A DNA stretch of 64,000 bases from Rhabditoides inermis (Eukaryota > Nematoda > Chromadorea > Rhabditida > Rhabditidae), in NCBI GenBank assembly GCA_963966185.1, contig CAWZYM010000089.1, positions 1,033,501 through 1,097,500 on the forward strand. Direction: 5' to 3'. The notes beneath the pieces were generated by a model. The model did not search any database, was not told where the DNA came from, and was given only the letters and a program-made list of their open reading frames with translations. Below, piece by piece: positions 12,030-23,349 of the stretch. Both the position numbers and the translations under genes were made by a program. Every line of letters starts with the position of its first letter. Within the stretch, counting starts at the first letter, position 1.

Positions 12030-12415
12030 GATTTGATCCAGTTGATGTTGAGAAAGGAGAATGTTGTGATTTATCGATTGATTGATTGATTGATTGATCG
12101 ATTTGCAGGACGAGCGCCTGTCTGACATGGGCACCGTCGAGACGGAGGAGGAGGCGATCCAGATGAAGCCGCAGGTCATGAACGTCGAGATCCGACCGAG
12201 TGAGTGTTGTGTGTTTTGTGTTTTGATCGAGCGTCGTGGGTGGTCCAGTGATGCGTAACCCGTTACGTTTCAGAGTCGCGTGTGCGTTTCAACGTCACCT
12301 ACAGACAGGCGGTCGACTATCCTGTGGATCTCTACTACCTCATGGATCTGTCCTACTCGATGAAGGACGACAAGGAGAAGCTCTCGGAGCTGGGAGACCT
12401 GCTGGGTGAGTGGAG

Positions 12416-12465
<50 letters not shown>

Positions 12466-13850
12466 CTGCTCCCTTGCAGCCAACCGCATGCGCAACATCA
12501 CCAAGAACTTCCGCCTCGGCTTCGGCTCGTTCATCGACAAGAAGCTCATGCCGTTCATCGACCCGAGGATCGAGAAGTGAGTGTTGTTGTGCTTTGTGTT
12601 TTGATCATTTTTGATATTTGATAACTTTAACGGTTGGAAATACAATGATTCAGCAAAACGCTCAAAATTAGTCACTGTTTGAGAGCAGCAAGAAAGCCAC
12701 AGGGGAGGAAGGGAGATTTGTATTTTACACGTTTTTTAGGCAGCGCTCTCCGTGCCCCGGAGAGCCTTGCGCCGAGCCGTACGGATTCAAGCACCAGATG
12801 ACGCTCACCAACAACACGGACAAGTTCAGGATGGAGGTGAGCAAGGAGGGAGGGAGGGGAGAGAGAATGAGGGAGAGAGAATGAGAGAGAGAATGAGGGA
12901 GAGAGAGAGAGAATGACGTGGTGTTTGTAGGTGCTCAAGGCCGAGATCTCCGGTAACCTGGACGCCCCGGAGGGCGGTTTCGACGCCGTCGTCCAGGCTC
13001 TCGCGTGCAACGTGGGTGGTCTTTTGAATTATTATACTTCACTCTTTTTTCTGAAAAACCTTCATTGTTTCACTTTTGTGTGAGTAATTGATATATGTTA
13101 TGGTTTCAACGTGTTGTCGTTTTCAGCAGACTGGCTGGCGCGAGCGCGCCCGTAAAATGATCGTCTTCTCCACCGATGCTGGCTTCCACTTTGCTGGAGA
13201 CGGAAGGTGAGGGGGGGGAGAGAGAGACAGACAGACAGACAGAGAAATAATGATTTAGGCTGGCCGGAGTGGTGGAGCCCAACGACGGCACGTGTCACCT
13301 CGACAGGCAGGGCTACTACACCGAGACCCTCAACCAGGTGAGAGAGGGGTTATAGATTGATTATCGATTGATTGATCTGTTGTTGGTAGCCAATATTTGA
13401 TTATCGATTTATCGATTGGTTGGTGTTGCAGGACTACCCGTCGATCGCGCTGCTCCATCAGATGATCAAAGACAGGAAGGCGAACATCATCTTCGCCGTC
13501 ACCCAGAAGAACCACGAGCTGTACAACGAGGTGGGTGGTGGTAGGGGGGGGGGATGGGGTGTCTGACTGTCTGGTGCCTCTCTGTAGAGAGTGCTATCTG
13601 GTCTGTTTCTCTTCTGTCTCTCTTTTCTCTACTATTCGCGTTTTTATTGAGAAAAAAATTACTTCAAATGTCGAGAGACAAATGTCGTTCCGACCCTCTC
13701 TGTATGACGTCACATATCCGTGTATGAGTATGTGTTTGCAGCTGTCCAACTCCCTCCCCGATGTCTCGTCCTCTGTCGGAGTGCTCGCCAACGACTCGCG
13801 CAACATTGTCGAGCTGATCGCCAACGAGTACCTCAAGGTGGGTGGGAGAC

Positions 13851-13886
<36 letters not shown>

Positions 13887-16074
13887 TGAGAGTACTGGTC
13901 TAAGTCTAAGACTCTTGGTTGCAGATCTCTGAGAAGATCATCATGGTGGACAATGCGAACGCGAGCGACGGACTCAAGATCACGTACAGGAGCCAGTGCC
14001 TCGAGTGAGTGACAGACAGACAGACAGACAGACTGGGACAGACAGACAGACAGGGACAGTCAGACAGACAGACAGACAGATAGACATATTGACTGACAGG
14101 GACTGACAGGGGCAGACATACAGACTGGGACAGACAGACAGACAGGGACAGACAGACAGACATATTGACTGACAGGGACAGACAGACAGGGACAGACAGG
14201 CAGACAGACATATATGGACACACAGACAGACAAACAGACATATTGACCGATAGAGACAGACAGACAGACAGGAACAGTCAGATATGGACAGACAAACAGA
14301 CATATTGACTGACAGGGACAGACAGGCAGACATACAGACTGGGACAGACAGACAGACAGGGACAGACAGACAGACAAACACTCACTCCCGTTGCAGTGGT
14401 GTGATGCGCGATACGAACGCGTGCGGCGGGATCCGAGTCGGTTCGGAGGTGCAGTTCGAGGTGACCCTCGAGGCCACCCACTGCGTCGACAAGCGCGACT
14501 TTGTGCTCAGGTAGGAGTTATCGATTTATTGATTGGCTTCTTGATGATTTATCACGCTCCTTTGTGGGTATAGAGCTTGAGTTGTGTAGTTATCTATTGA
14601 TTGATAGGCTTTTTGATGTTTTAAAATTTATCGCGCTCCTCGGTATTAGCTTTTGTGCCATGTATAGGTTGTATTGATTGATTGAGTGTTTGTCGATTGA
14701 TTGCAGGATCGGTCCGTCCGGCCTCGACGAGTCTCTCCTGGTGAACGTGCATGTGATGTGCGACTGCGACTGTGAGAACCCGGTGAGTGTTCAGCGTGTT
14801 CGGGCGGTGTCCTCGGTGGTATAGTGTTTAGTAGTCGCGTCTGTCTGACGATGTGAGATCGGGATGTGTTGTTGTAGTGTTGCCACTTTTCTTAAATTGG
14901 GTGTGGGTAGTGGTAGTGGAGTAGAGTAGAGACTGCGGATGTGCCCAATTTTGGAGGGAGGGAGGGAGAGAGAGAGAGAGAGAGAGAGAAAGAAAGAGAA
15001 AGAGAGAGAGAGAGAAAGAGAGAGAGTGTGTATGGTATGCACATTTCAGGAGAACATTGAGGAGAACAGCGAGCAGTGTCACGGCGGCGACCTGGTGTGC
15101 GGAGTGTGCAGGTGGGTTGATGGATCGATAAATCGATAACGTGGTGACGTCATTGATAACTGATTTTCCTTTTCCTTTTCATACATCTATTGTGTATCTA
15201 CCATTGGGAGCTGAGAGCTGAAAACCATAGATTATCGTCTGCAGGTGCAAGGGCGGCAACGTGGGACGGTACTGCGAGTGCAACCGACCCGGCATGTCCA
15301 CGGCGCTTCTCAACGAGAAGTGCAAGCGGTGGGTGGAGGGAGATCTCTCTCTCTCTCGTTCTCTCTCTCTCTCTCTCTCTTTCGTTCTCAGTCTCAACCT
15401 TTGCTATTCCTTCGAAACTTTACTCTCCCAAAGATACTGACCGAGTATTCTCAAAGATTGTGTTTTCAGCACGAACGAGTCGGCGATCTGCGAGGGTCGC
15501 GGTGTGTGCAACTGCGGCCGTTGCGAGTGCACGCCGAGGGACAACCCGGAGGAGCAGATCAGCGGCGAGTTCTGCGAGTGCGACAACTTCAACTGCCCCC
15601 GCCACGACCGCAAGATCTGCGCCGAGCACGGAGAGTGCAACTGCGGACGGTGCATCTGCGCGCCCGGCTGGACTGGTGAGTGAAAGGGGTCTGAACGAGC
15701 GGATACGTCGTGGGTGGTCAGAGAAGGGCAGATATAATATTATTCTGGGAGATAGTTCGCCGGGTCACGGTAGAAAATCGATCTACCCTCGAGTCGCAAC
15801 TGATCTACCCTCTCGTCGTGAGGAGACCCAAGCGCGCGCATTCAAACGATAATATCGATCAAAGAAGCCGACATGCGAATCAAAGAGGCCGCAACACACT
15901 CGAGCCTTTCCCGCGCTGTCTGACCTCTCTCGCTCGCGACTGAGTTTCGCCAACTGATCCCGGCTGTCAATAGCAGAAACTATCCTCCAGGCGGCGACTA
16001 TAGTGGTAGTAGTATTTTCTCTGTATATGAGTTGAGAACAGTGGTTGGGGGAACGCATCGTGGGTCTTAGAGAG

Positions 16075-16118
<44 letters not shown>

Positions 16119-16432
16119 CTAGACAATTCATCTATGATCCCTCGTTCGCAGGCCGCGCGTGCGAGTGCCCGATCAGCACGGACTCGTGTCTGTCTGCCAA
16201 CGGAAAGATCTGCAACGGCAAGGGCGAGTGCATCTGCGGACGCTGCAGGTGATTTATTGATTGATTTATCGATTAATGTATCGATTGATTGATTGATTGT
16301 TGGCGTTGTTGTTATCATTGTTTGTATATCATGGTTATTATAGGTGCTTGGATTCGGTCGAGGGCAAGCGCTACTCGGGAGCCAAGTGCGAGATCTGCCC
16401 GGTAAGGTTTTCTCTGTCTCTGTCTGTCTGTC

Positions 16433-16498
<66 letters not shown>

Positions 16499-16522
16499 AC
16501 TTTCTCTCTCTATGTCTCTGTC

Positions 16523-16569
<47 letters not shown>

Positions 16570-16650
16570 CTCTCTCTATGTCTCTGTCTCTCTCTGTCTC
16601 TGTCTCTCGGTCTCTCTCTGTCTCTCTCTCTCTCTTTGTCTCTCTCTCTG

Positions 16651-16696
<46 letters not shown>

Positions 16697-17140
16697 GTCA
16701 CCTGTTCCAGACTTGCCCTACCAAGTGTATCGAGTACAAGCCGTGCGTGATGTGCCAGCAGTGGCAGACCGGACCGTACAATGAGTGAGTGGGGGGGGAG
16801 GGGAAGGCGTCGTGGGTGGTCTGGGATGGAGGAGCTTTTCGAAATCATATATACTTTAGCAGTTAATTTGATTCAATTGATTGTTTTGATTGATTGATTC
16901 GATCTCGTTCAGGTCTCGCTGCGCCGAGTGTCCGTTCACGGTGATCCCGGTCGATGAGCTTCCGGTGATCAACGAGACGACCAGCTGTCAGTTTGTGGAC
17001 CCGGCCGACGACTGCACATTCTACTACCTCTACTACTACGATGAGGGCAGCGACAACGCCACGGTGTGGGTGCGCCGGCACAAGGGTGAGTAGGGAGTGT
17101 GTTTTGATCGAGGGGAAAGTGTGTTTTGATGTGGTGCTGG

Positions 17141-17171
<31 letters not shown>

Positions 17172-17588
17172 CCCCGTTGCAGACTGCCCCCCGCCCGTGC
17201 CGGTGCTGGCCATCGTTCTGGGTGTGATTGCTGGCATCGTGATCCTCGGTCTGATCCTGCTGCTCCTCTGGAAGCTGCTCACTGTCCTCCACGACAGGGC
17301 CGAGTTTGCCAAGTTCAACAACGAGCGGTTGATGGCCAAGTGGGACACGGTGAGTCTTGTCTTCTTGCGATTCCTAAATTACACTCGATATGATATTTGA
17401 TTCAAACCGAAAACGCGATCGCTCACTTGCTGGGAAATGTTGTTGGTTATGTGGTAAAGAGTGTATCAGTAGTAACGTTTGTCTTTCAGAACGAGAACCC
17501 GATCTACAAGCAGGCGACGACGACGTTCAAGAACCCGGTGTACGCGGGTGCGGCGGCGGCGCGAGCGGACCGGGACAAGGATGAGTAG
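11307..17588 (+). CDS. pat-3: Integrin beta subunit (PAT-3-like)
   Basis: Type I membrane receptor subunit that pairs with an alpha integrin, binds matrix and links to actin through talin. About 24 exons, from the signal peptide [16 protein letters not shown] (11307-11385) to the stop at 17586-17588. Domains in order: PSI ([24 protein letters not shown], 11639-11986), beta-I domain with the MIDAS motif DLSYSMKDD (12274-12403) running to about 14006, hybrid return, four cysteine-rich I-EGF repeats (15050-16784), membrane-proximal tail domain (16913-17083), one transmembrane helix ([18 protein letters not shown], 17183-17348), and a cytoplasmic tail with [13 protein letters not shown] and NPVY talin/PTB sites. 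The tail agrees with C. elegans PAT-3 from memory. All cysteine-rich modules appear intact. Introns carry GATT, GACA and CT arrays. Confidence 0.97.
14008..14384. repeat. (GACA)n-rich array in an integrin intron
   Basis: About 375 bp of GACA/CAGA tetranucleotides with interspersed GGGACA and CATATTGACTGACAGG blocks, so the array has a partial higher-order repeat. It fills the intron between the exon ending near 14006 and the one starting at 14397. Open frames in it, such as the Cys/Leu/Ser/Val-rich minus-strand one, are repeat artefacts. Confidence 0.95.
16408..16692. repeat. TCTG/TC microsatellite in an integrin intron
   Basis: Begins as (TCTG)n and passes into (CT)n with TATG and TGTC interruptions. 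It is the longest CT tract in the integrin gene and ends just before the acceptor of the exon at about 16711. Confidence 0.95.
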
Positions 17589-18223
17589 AGAGGAGAGGAG
17601 GGAGGAGGGGGAGAGACGCGACTCTCGTGTGTAGCCATCTGCCACCTGCGTTCCACTCCCACTCCACCGATCCCTCGTTTCCATTTCCACCACTATGTTT
17701 GATCGGAGAGGGGGGGGGGACACGACTCTAGTGACACATCTGCCACCTCCTCCACCCATCCCTTGTGTCCCACAAGCCACTGCCACCCGATCCTACCGGC
17801 GTTCCACCACTATGTTTGATCGATTAAGAGTTTGACTAATTGATTACTGTCACACACACACACGCTCAACACTAGTGCGTTGTACTAGTATTTATCGTTT
17901 TGTTTCCTGTGCTATGCGCGTTTGTCTATTTCTCTCCCCTATATAGGTCTGATCCCGTGTCAACGATGCATCTTTTATTGATTGACGTTTTCATTTTGTT
18001 GTGATTGCGAATCGTTTTGTTTCCTCTCACTCACCGCTCGCAACGCCGGGCAATGAGGTGCTTTAAAAGTCCCGCCCCCTATTGACCACGCCCCCTCCCG
18101 CATAGCCCTATTTCTATTGCCTATTTTGACTATGTGTACAAATTTATGGATAAATGATTTATGTTAGAAGCGTTTTGTGTGATTGAGTAGATTTAGATAG
18201 GTTGATTGTTCCTGTGTGGTATC
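17589..18223. other. 3' flank of the integrin gene
   Basis: No coding exon recognised. It contains two near-repeats of a CCACTATGTTTGATCG segment (about 17687-17706 and 17803-17822), a short CA repeat and GC-rich stretches. It probably includes the integrin 3' UTR. The RTE element target-site copy is at 18212-18223. Confidence 0.6.
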
Positions 18224-20562
18224 AAATCAAATCAAATACTTTATCCGGAATCGCATTTCATGAACATATACAATAGTGTATGCATGGGTCCTCGGGTGTT
18301 ATAATGAGAAGCGCCGGGAGATGATCTGATTCCAAACTGCAGGTTCCTCGGTAGCCAGTCGTTTCCATTCCTTTCGTGCCCGTGTCTTCGTGAGATCTGG
18401 TAGCTCCGCTATGAAGTCATCTTCCCATTCCTTATACGGAGCTCCAATTCGACCAGGTCCTTTCGGTCTCCAAAGAATGACTTTCTTACTCCAGCGGTCA
18501 TCGGTAGCTGTCAGCATTTTCCTAGCGAACTTGAACTTTCTTTCCCTGGCTTCTTGTACAACGTCCCGTAGTCGCGTCTGCCTCCTAATCACATTGGAAG
18601 GTATATGGTCGAGAAGCGAAATTCCGAGAATTTGTCGCTCCATTTTTCTTTGAACTGTCCGTAGTCGTATGAGGTCCTCCTTTCTCATTCCCCAGCTTTC
18701 GCATCCATACGTTAGGCATGGCAGCACTCCTTGTCGAAAAACTTTTCTCTTGAGGTTCATTGGAGCACGGGGCAGTCGTAGGAAGTGTGCGTGTCGGTGG
18801 AAAGCCGCCCATCCAGATTGTATCCTTCGGGTCAGTTCGTCCTCCCGCTCATCCTTATCGCAGCTCAGCACTTGTCCCAGGTACACAAACTCTTGCACGT
18901 AGTCGATTGGTTCCTTCTCCAACTTGATCGGTGGCCTCGCCCGGGACGTCGTCATAACCACTGTCTTCTTTCGGTTGATAGCCAATCCAAACTCCTTGCT
19001 AGTCTTCGCCACTTCTCTCAGCATCTTCGTAGCTCCTTCAGCCGTCGTCGCGAACAGCGCCACGTCATCGGCGTATGCCAAATGGGTCAGTCTCTTCCCG
19101 TCGATGTTGATGCCAGCTCCTCGAAATTCGAAGAGGACCTTCTTGTATACTTCGGCTAGCACAGCATTGAAGATGTACGGGGAACAGGGACATCCTTGGC
19201 GCGCTCCTTTGCTTACTTCGATTTCTGCTTTCTCCTTCCGCACTGCAATTCTTGTCTTTCCAGCTCGATAAACCGCTTGCATGACTCGGACATATGCAGC
19301 ATCCACTCCGTGTCTCTCCAGCGCGGCCCACGCGTCCTCGAATTCGATAGAGTCGTAGGCTTTGCTATAGTCAATGAAGACTATATAGAGGTTTTTCTTG
19401 TAGCGGTACGACTTATAAATCAATTCGCGTGTCGTCAGGATGTGGTCTGCACATGCGAATCCGCTCCTGAATCCGGCTTGCTCCACAGGTTGGTGTTCCT
19501 CGAGGGTGAGCTGCGTTCGAGAGAGAATGCAGCGCATCATCAGTTTCAGAATCGTACTGGAAACGGCGACCGGACGGTAGTTGGAGATATCGGCAGTGTC
19601 CCCCTTCTTGAACAGAAGAGCGACAATCGAATCGGCCATCATGTCCCCGACTTCTCCTTTCTCCACACACGTGTTAAACAAGTTGCATAGCATCGTGATA
19701 ATAGAGTCCGGCGAGTTCAGCAGCATCTCCGTACTAATGAAGTCGGGACCAGAGGCGACCTTCCTCTTCATCCGTTGTAATACTTGTCGGACTTCTGTGG
19801 GCGTGAATGGCGTCGGCAGTGGTGTAGATACAGCAATGGTGGGCGTCGGTTGTCTTACAGTTCGAAATAAGCCGTTGTAGAACGTCGTAATGATCTCCTT
19901 CAGCTCCGGTAAGTTTGATGTGACCGTGCCGTCGGGTAGTCGTAGTCGGCCCAGCATTTGTCTTGTAACTTCGTTCTTCCGCAGCTCCTTCTTCGAGGCA
20001 ATGCCTTTCTGATACAGTCGCAAGTGGTGTTCTTCAAGTTCTTGACGAAATCTTGACCTTATCTCCCTGTTGATTTGGGAGAGTCGGGCCAGAGAGTGTG
20101 TGTCCGTCTTCTGCAGCAGTGGGCGTCTCTCCTCGAACATGGCCAGCGTCTCGTCAGATATCCTCCGTGGTGCTGGCTCTTCCGTGGTAGACATGCGTTC
20201 TGCCTCCCGTATTCTGATGCATATGTCGTTGTACATTATGGTCGTGTCGTCGGTGTGTTGTGGTGGGTGAGCAAGCACGTTTCCCTCAAGTCCAGATTTG
20301 AATAGAGACCAGTCACGTACGAAGTTCATTTTCCGTCGCCGAGTGAAGTGGGGCGGTAGGGTTGTCTGTAGGCGTAGTCGAATCAGGCGATGGTCACTTT
20401 TGAAGGGGAATCGGTCGATCACACTGCAGTTGACCACTCCATGCAAAGAGCGCAACAGGAAATAGTCTATCTGCGTGCGTGAGCTTCCGGTAGGATGTCT
20501 CCAGGTCCAGCGGCGCACGTTCCGCGTCCGTTGGGTTATCATGCTAGTCTCGAATCTTCGTG
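18224..20562 (-). mobile_element. RTE-type non-LTR retrotransposon, 5'-truncated
   Basis: Flanked by an exact 12-bp direct repeat CTGTGTGGTATC (18212-18223 and 20563-20574), a target-site duplication. The element's 3' end (left side, since it is on the minus strand) carries a short simple-repeat tail of the ATTTG type. The coding part runs 20542-18299 and its 5' end is cut within the endonuclease domain. Another RTE in this window (47985-49690) has a TTGAA-type tail and a related reverse transcriptase. Confidence 0.92.
18299..20542 (-). CDS. RTE endonuclease (C-term)/reverse transcriptase
   Basis: One open frame of 747 codons without stops. Residues 1-55 are the end of an APE-type endonuclease (TWRHPTGSSRTQIDYFL, SDHRLIRLR). 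The reverse transcriptase follows, with GFRSGFACADHIL, VFIDYSKAYDSIE, GARQGCPCSPYIFN and the catalytic YADDVALF, then a C-terminal region with LTYGCESWGMR. The frame is uninterrupted, suggesting recent insertion. The copy cannot be autonomous because the front of the endonuclease is missing. The true start is outside the copy; 20542 is only the first ATG. Confidence 0.92.
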   Translation of the reverse strand: MITQRTRNVRRWTWRHPTGSSRTQIDYFLLRSLHGVVNCSVIDRFPFKSDHRLIRLRLQTTLPPHFTRRRKMNFVRDWSLFKSGLEGNVLAHPPQHTDDTTIMYNDICIRIREAERMSTTEEPAPRRISDETLAMFEERRPLLQKTDTHSLARLSQINREIRSRFRQELEEHHLRLYQKGIASKKELRKNEVTRQMLGRLRLPDGTVTSNLPELKEIITTFYNGLFRTVRQPTPTIAVSTPLPTPFTPTEVRQVLQRMKRKVASGPDFISTEMLLNSPDSIITMLCNLFNTCVEKGEVGDMMADSIVALLFKKGDTADISNYRPVAVSSTILKLMMRCILSRTQLTLEEHQPVEQAGFRSGFACADHILTTRELIYKSYRYKKNLYIVFIDYSKAYDSIEFEDAWAALERHGVDAAYVRVMQAVYRAGKTRIAVRKEKAEIEVSKGARQGCPCSPYIFNAVLAEVYKKVLFEFRGAGINIDGKRLTHLAYADDVALFATTAEGATKMLREVAKTSKEFGLAINRKKTVVMTTSRARPPIKLEKEPIDYVQEFVYLGQVLSCDKDEREDELTRRIQSGWAAFHRHAHFLRLPRAPMNLKRKVFRQGVLPCLTYGCESWGMRKEDLIRLRTVQRKMERQILGISLLDHIPSNVIRRQTRLRDVVQEARERKFKFARKMLTATDDRWSKKVILWRPKGPGRIGAPYKEWEDDFIAELPDLTKTRARKEWKRLATEEPAVWNQIISRRFSL

Positions 20563-20745
20563 CTGTGTGGTATCTGATCTGGAATTCGCAAACGATAGAA
20601 GTCTGTTAATTATAAACCAAGATGATGTGATAGTGTATACGCCCTTGTTTGCCTGATCAAATGATAGAAATGTTTGTTTATTATACACCTGTGTACATGT
20701 GTGTGTGTGTCATGGTAGAGATTCTTGAGATGAGTTGAGATTGAT

Positions 20746-22976
20746 TCACGCCCTGATCTGCCTCTTCTTTCTTCCATAGCTGGTGGTGTAGGGTCGAGAC
20801 GTGGTGGAGTAGGTGTTGGAGTAGGTGTTGCTCGGGTTGTACAGGGGCTGGTTGTTGTAGCTGGTTCCGGTTCCATATCCGTTGGTGTTGTACCCGCTGC
20901 CATACTGCGTGTTCATAGCGGAGCAGCAGTTGCGATACGAGGAGTAGTAGTTGGAGGCGGACGAGGAGCCGTACATTTGCTGACAGCACTGCGAGTCGTA
21001 GTACTGAGACGAGCTGGCGCCACGCTGCGGGCAGCACATGTTGGAGAAGGAGGAGGAGAAGGAGGAGGAGGAGGAGGAGGAGGAGGGGTTGTACAGCGCC
21101 TGGTCGTTGTAGCTGCTGGTTCCGTACGGGTTGGTGTAGCCATTGTTGTTGTTGGTGGCGCTGGTGCTCGGGTTGTACATTGGCTGGTTGTTGTAGTTGG
21201 TTCCGTAGGCGTTGCTGTAGCCATTGTTGTAGTTGGTACCAGTGCTCGGGTTGTACATTGGCTGGTTGTTGTAAACACCAGTGGTTCCAGTACCATATCC
21301 GTACGTGCCGGTTCCGTAGTTGTTGGAGTAGCCGTTGCCGGAGTCGAACATCCGGGCGTTGGGATCGGAGTAGGGCGAGGAGGAGGAGTAGTAGCCGTTG
21401 GTGCCTCCCGCAGAGGAAGACGGGTTGTATTGCGACGTGGAATATCCGTTGGTAGAAGAGTAGCCCTGGCCACTGTAGCTGTTACCGTACCCCGTCACAC
21501 CGTACGAAGACGCGTCTGAAACGGTGCGAGTGAGCGTGGAGGTGCAGTGGAGAGAGAGAGAGACAGAGAGAGAGACAGATAGTTTGCTATAGACTAGACC
21601 CATATTGTTGTGTTGTGTTGATCGGAGTTACAAACATTCCACAATTCCAGGGTGATTAGCATATGTACACTTTATTCTGGGATAAGGGCGAAGAGGCAGT
21701 TAAAGTCTCACATACAGTTACATAGAATTCTCTGGAATGGGAGGGGACACAAGGGACACTCAGAAGCGCGGGAGGAATCGGCGGAAGCGCTGACCTTGCG
21801 GGGGCATCTGGTCGTTCATCGTAGGCATCTCCTGATTGTGCGACTGCAGCAGCTGCACCTGGGTGGGATAGGGCTCCTGCGCGAAGCTGTTCTGGCTGTT
21901 GGCCGGCTGCGGGTACGCCCACTTGGGCCACTGGTAGTCGTTGGCCATGTCTTGCTGCGCGGGGGTGAGGGGAGGCGCGGGGGGCGCGCCGCCGATCGAA
22001 TCGAGGAACGCCTTGTTGAGGGCCTGCGTCTCCTTGATGCGGTCCTGGTTGGTGTACTTGTCGCCCTGGTAGTCCGGCAGGTAGCCTGGCATCACCGCGG
22101 AGGAGGAAGAGGAGGAGCCGGCAGCGGCCGAGGGATCTAAATAGGGGGTGGACCGGGGTTTTCGGGGGACCTTGGGACTTTTGCGTGAGCAGTGATGTGA
22201 CGTTGTTACGTGATGAAACGGTGTTACACGAGAAGTGGAATTAGTTTATTCGTATGTACAGACATAGTAGAAAGGCACACAAGTGTTAGTGAATTGTTGT
22301 GTCATTCAATTCCGTTACAGTAGTATCGTATACAGTAGTATCGTATACCGTATCTAGATACTCTGCCGGCGTGCGCACCGGTCGCTCCGGTGCGCCGCCT
22401 ATGGAATCGAAAAAGGCGGCGTTCAGTGCGCGAGTCGCCTCTACGATACTCGGGTTACTGTATCGATCGCCCTGATCGTCAGGCAGAATGCCCGGCAGGT
22501 GGGCGGTGGCGTAGGCTGAGAAGGACTTGCCGCGCGGCAGCGTACTCCCCACTGCGTAGATGCCCTCTGGTGGCTGCGTCGCACCCTCGTCCTCCGGCTC
22601 CACACCCTCTTCGTTCAACACGTAGCGTCGTGGTCGCGCACCTATTAGTAGGGTTAGAGGGTTAGGTTATGAGTTGTGAGTTTCCAGTCTACTGTATAAT
22701 TAGTAGGTAAGTGAGTAGATTGTTGTTGTTTGGGCTAGGTTATTAGTTGTAAGTTTTTTTTCGGTCTAATGTAGTATTAGTAGGTAAGAAAGTTGTTGTT
22801 GTGTGCGCGGGTGTGAGTAGAGTATCGAATATTTTCATAGGGGATACTGTAATTTGAAGTGGACGTACCGTATTGCCGGGTGTTGGTGCCAACGGCAGTG
22901 TTCGTGTTGCAGGTGGGACAGTTCTGAAGATGGAGGAGTGATCTCTCTGTCTCTCTCTGTCTCTCTCTTTCTCTCT

Positions 22977-23007
<31 letters not shown>

Positions 23008-23019
23008 TGTCTCTCTCTT

Positions 23020-23056
<37 letters not shown>

Positions 23057-23311
23057 TACCGAGTAGCTCTGCGCAGTGGCAAGGGCGCACACAAGGGCAA
23101 GGGAGGTGCTGAAAATGGAAGAGAATTAGGAAAAGTATTAAAAAAACAGATGTAGAAGATCAATAGAAGTAACATGGTATATGTATGGGTAAAAGAGGCA
23201 ACGAAGGGGGAGAGTCTAAGGAGGCGATGAACAAAGATGTAGAAGCAAGGAGAAGGATGAATGGGAAAAGGAGGAGAAGGAGCAGAATAAAGGAACTCAC
23301 ATTCGCAGCAT
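20746..23311 (-). CDS. Secreted-protein locus: shared leader, three possible terminal exons
   Basis: Exon 1 (23311-23301) and exon 2 (23108-23060) encode the signal peptide MLRITSLALVCALATAQSYS; exon 3 (22923-22869) encodes NCPTCNTNTAVGTNTRQY and ends in phase 1. Three downstream exons each start after a good acceptor in phase 1 and each end in a stop: A 22641-22286, B 22136-21760 and C 21515-20746. Each is followed on the minus strand by AATAAA (about 22251, 21674 and 20680). A and B share a module (PGxLPDxQGDxY...ALNxAFxDSIGGAP), so they arose by duplication. C is rich in Tyr, Asn, Ser and Gly with repeated NNQPMYNPS units, paired cysteines and a terminal RKKRQIRA. I do not recognise the family. 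Separate genes with unseen first exons are the alternative. Confidence 0.72.
21760..22136 (-). CDS. Alternative terminal exon B (DSIGGAP module)
   Basis: Acceptor CTATTTAG then phase-1 coding: D-PSAAAGSSSSSSAVMPGYLPD, the QGDKY...ALNKAFLDSIGGAP module, a Pro/Gln-rich tail and RFRRFLPRF before the stop. Its polyadenylation signal lies at about 21669-21674. It is paralogous to exon A at 22286-22641. Function unknown; probably secreted if joined to the 23311 leader. Confidence 0.6.
22286..22641 (-). CDS. Alternative terminal exon A (DSIGGAP module)
   Basis: Acceptor CTAATAG then phase-1 coding starting G-ARPRRYVLNEEG, followed by the module PGILPDDQGDRY...ALNAAFFDSIGGAP and a Thr/Asp/Tyr-rich tail with two copies of VYDTTV. 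An AATAAA on the minus strand lies about 35 bp after the stop. As the nearest acceptor it is the default partner of the shared leader exons. Confidence 0.62.
22942..23054. repeat. (CT)n/(TCTG)n tract in the leader intron
   Basis: About 110 bp of CT dinucleotides with TGTC and TTTC interruptions, between exons 2 and 3 of the secreted-protein locus. On the minus (coding) strand it reads GA-rich, so it is not a polypyrimidine tract for that gene. Confidence 0.95.
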
Positions 23312-23349
23312 CGTAGAGTGCGGAGAGGGCGAGTGCGACTTTCCACTCA

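Noticed and set aside
13906..14481. Cys/Leu/Ser/Val-rich minus-strand frames
   Set aside because: Translation of the (GACA)n array in an integrin intron; no biological support.
16297..16784. Long Leu/Ser/Cys-rich frames over the CT/TCTG tract
   Set aside because: Low-complexity translation of a microsatellite inside an integrin intron.
20977..21519. 180-codon plus-strand frame opposite terminal exon C
   Set aside because: Val/Gly-rich shadow of the repetitive Tyr/Asn/Ser-rich coding exon on the other strand.
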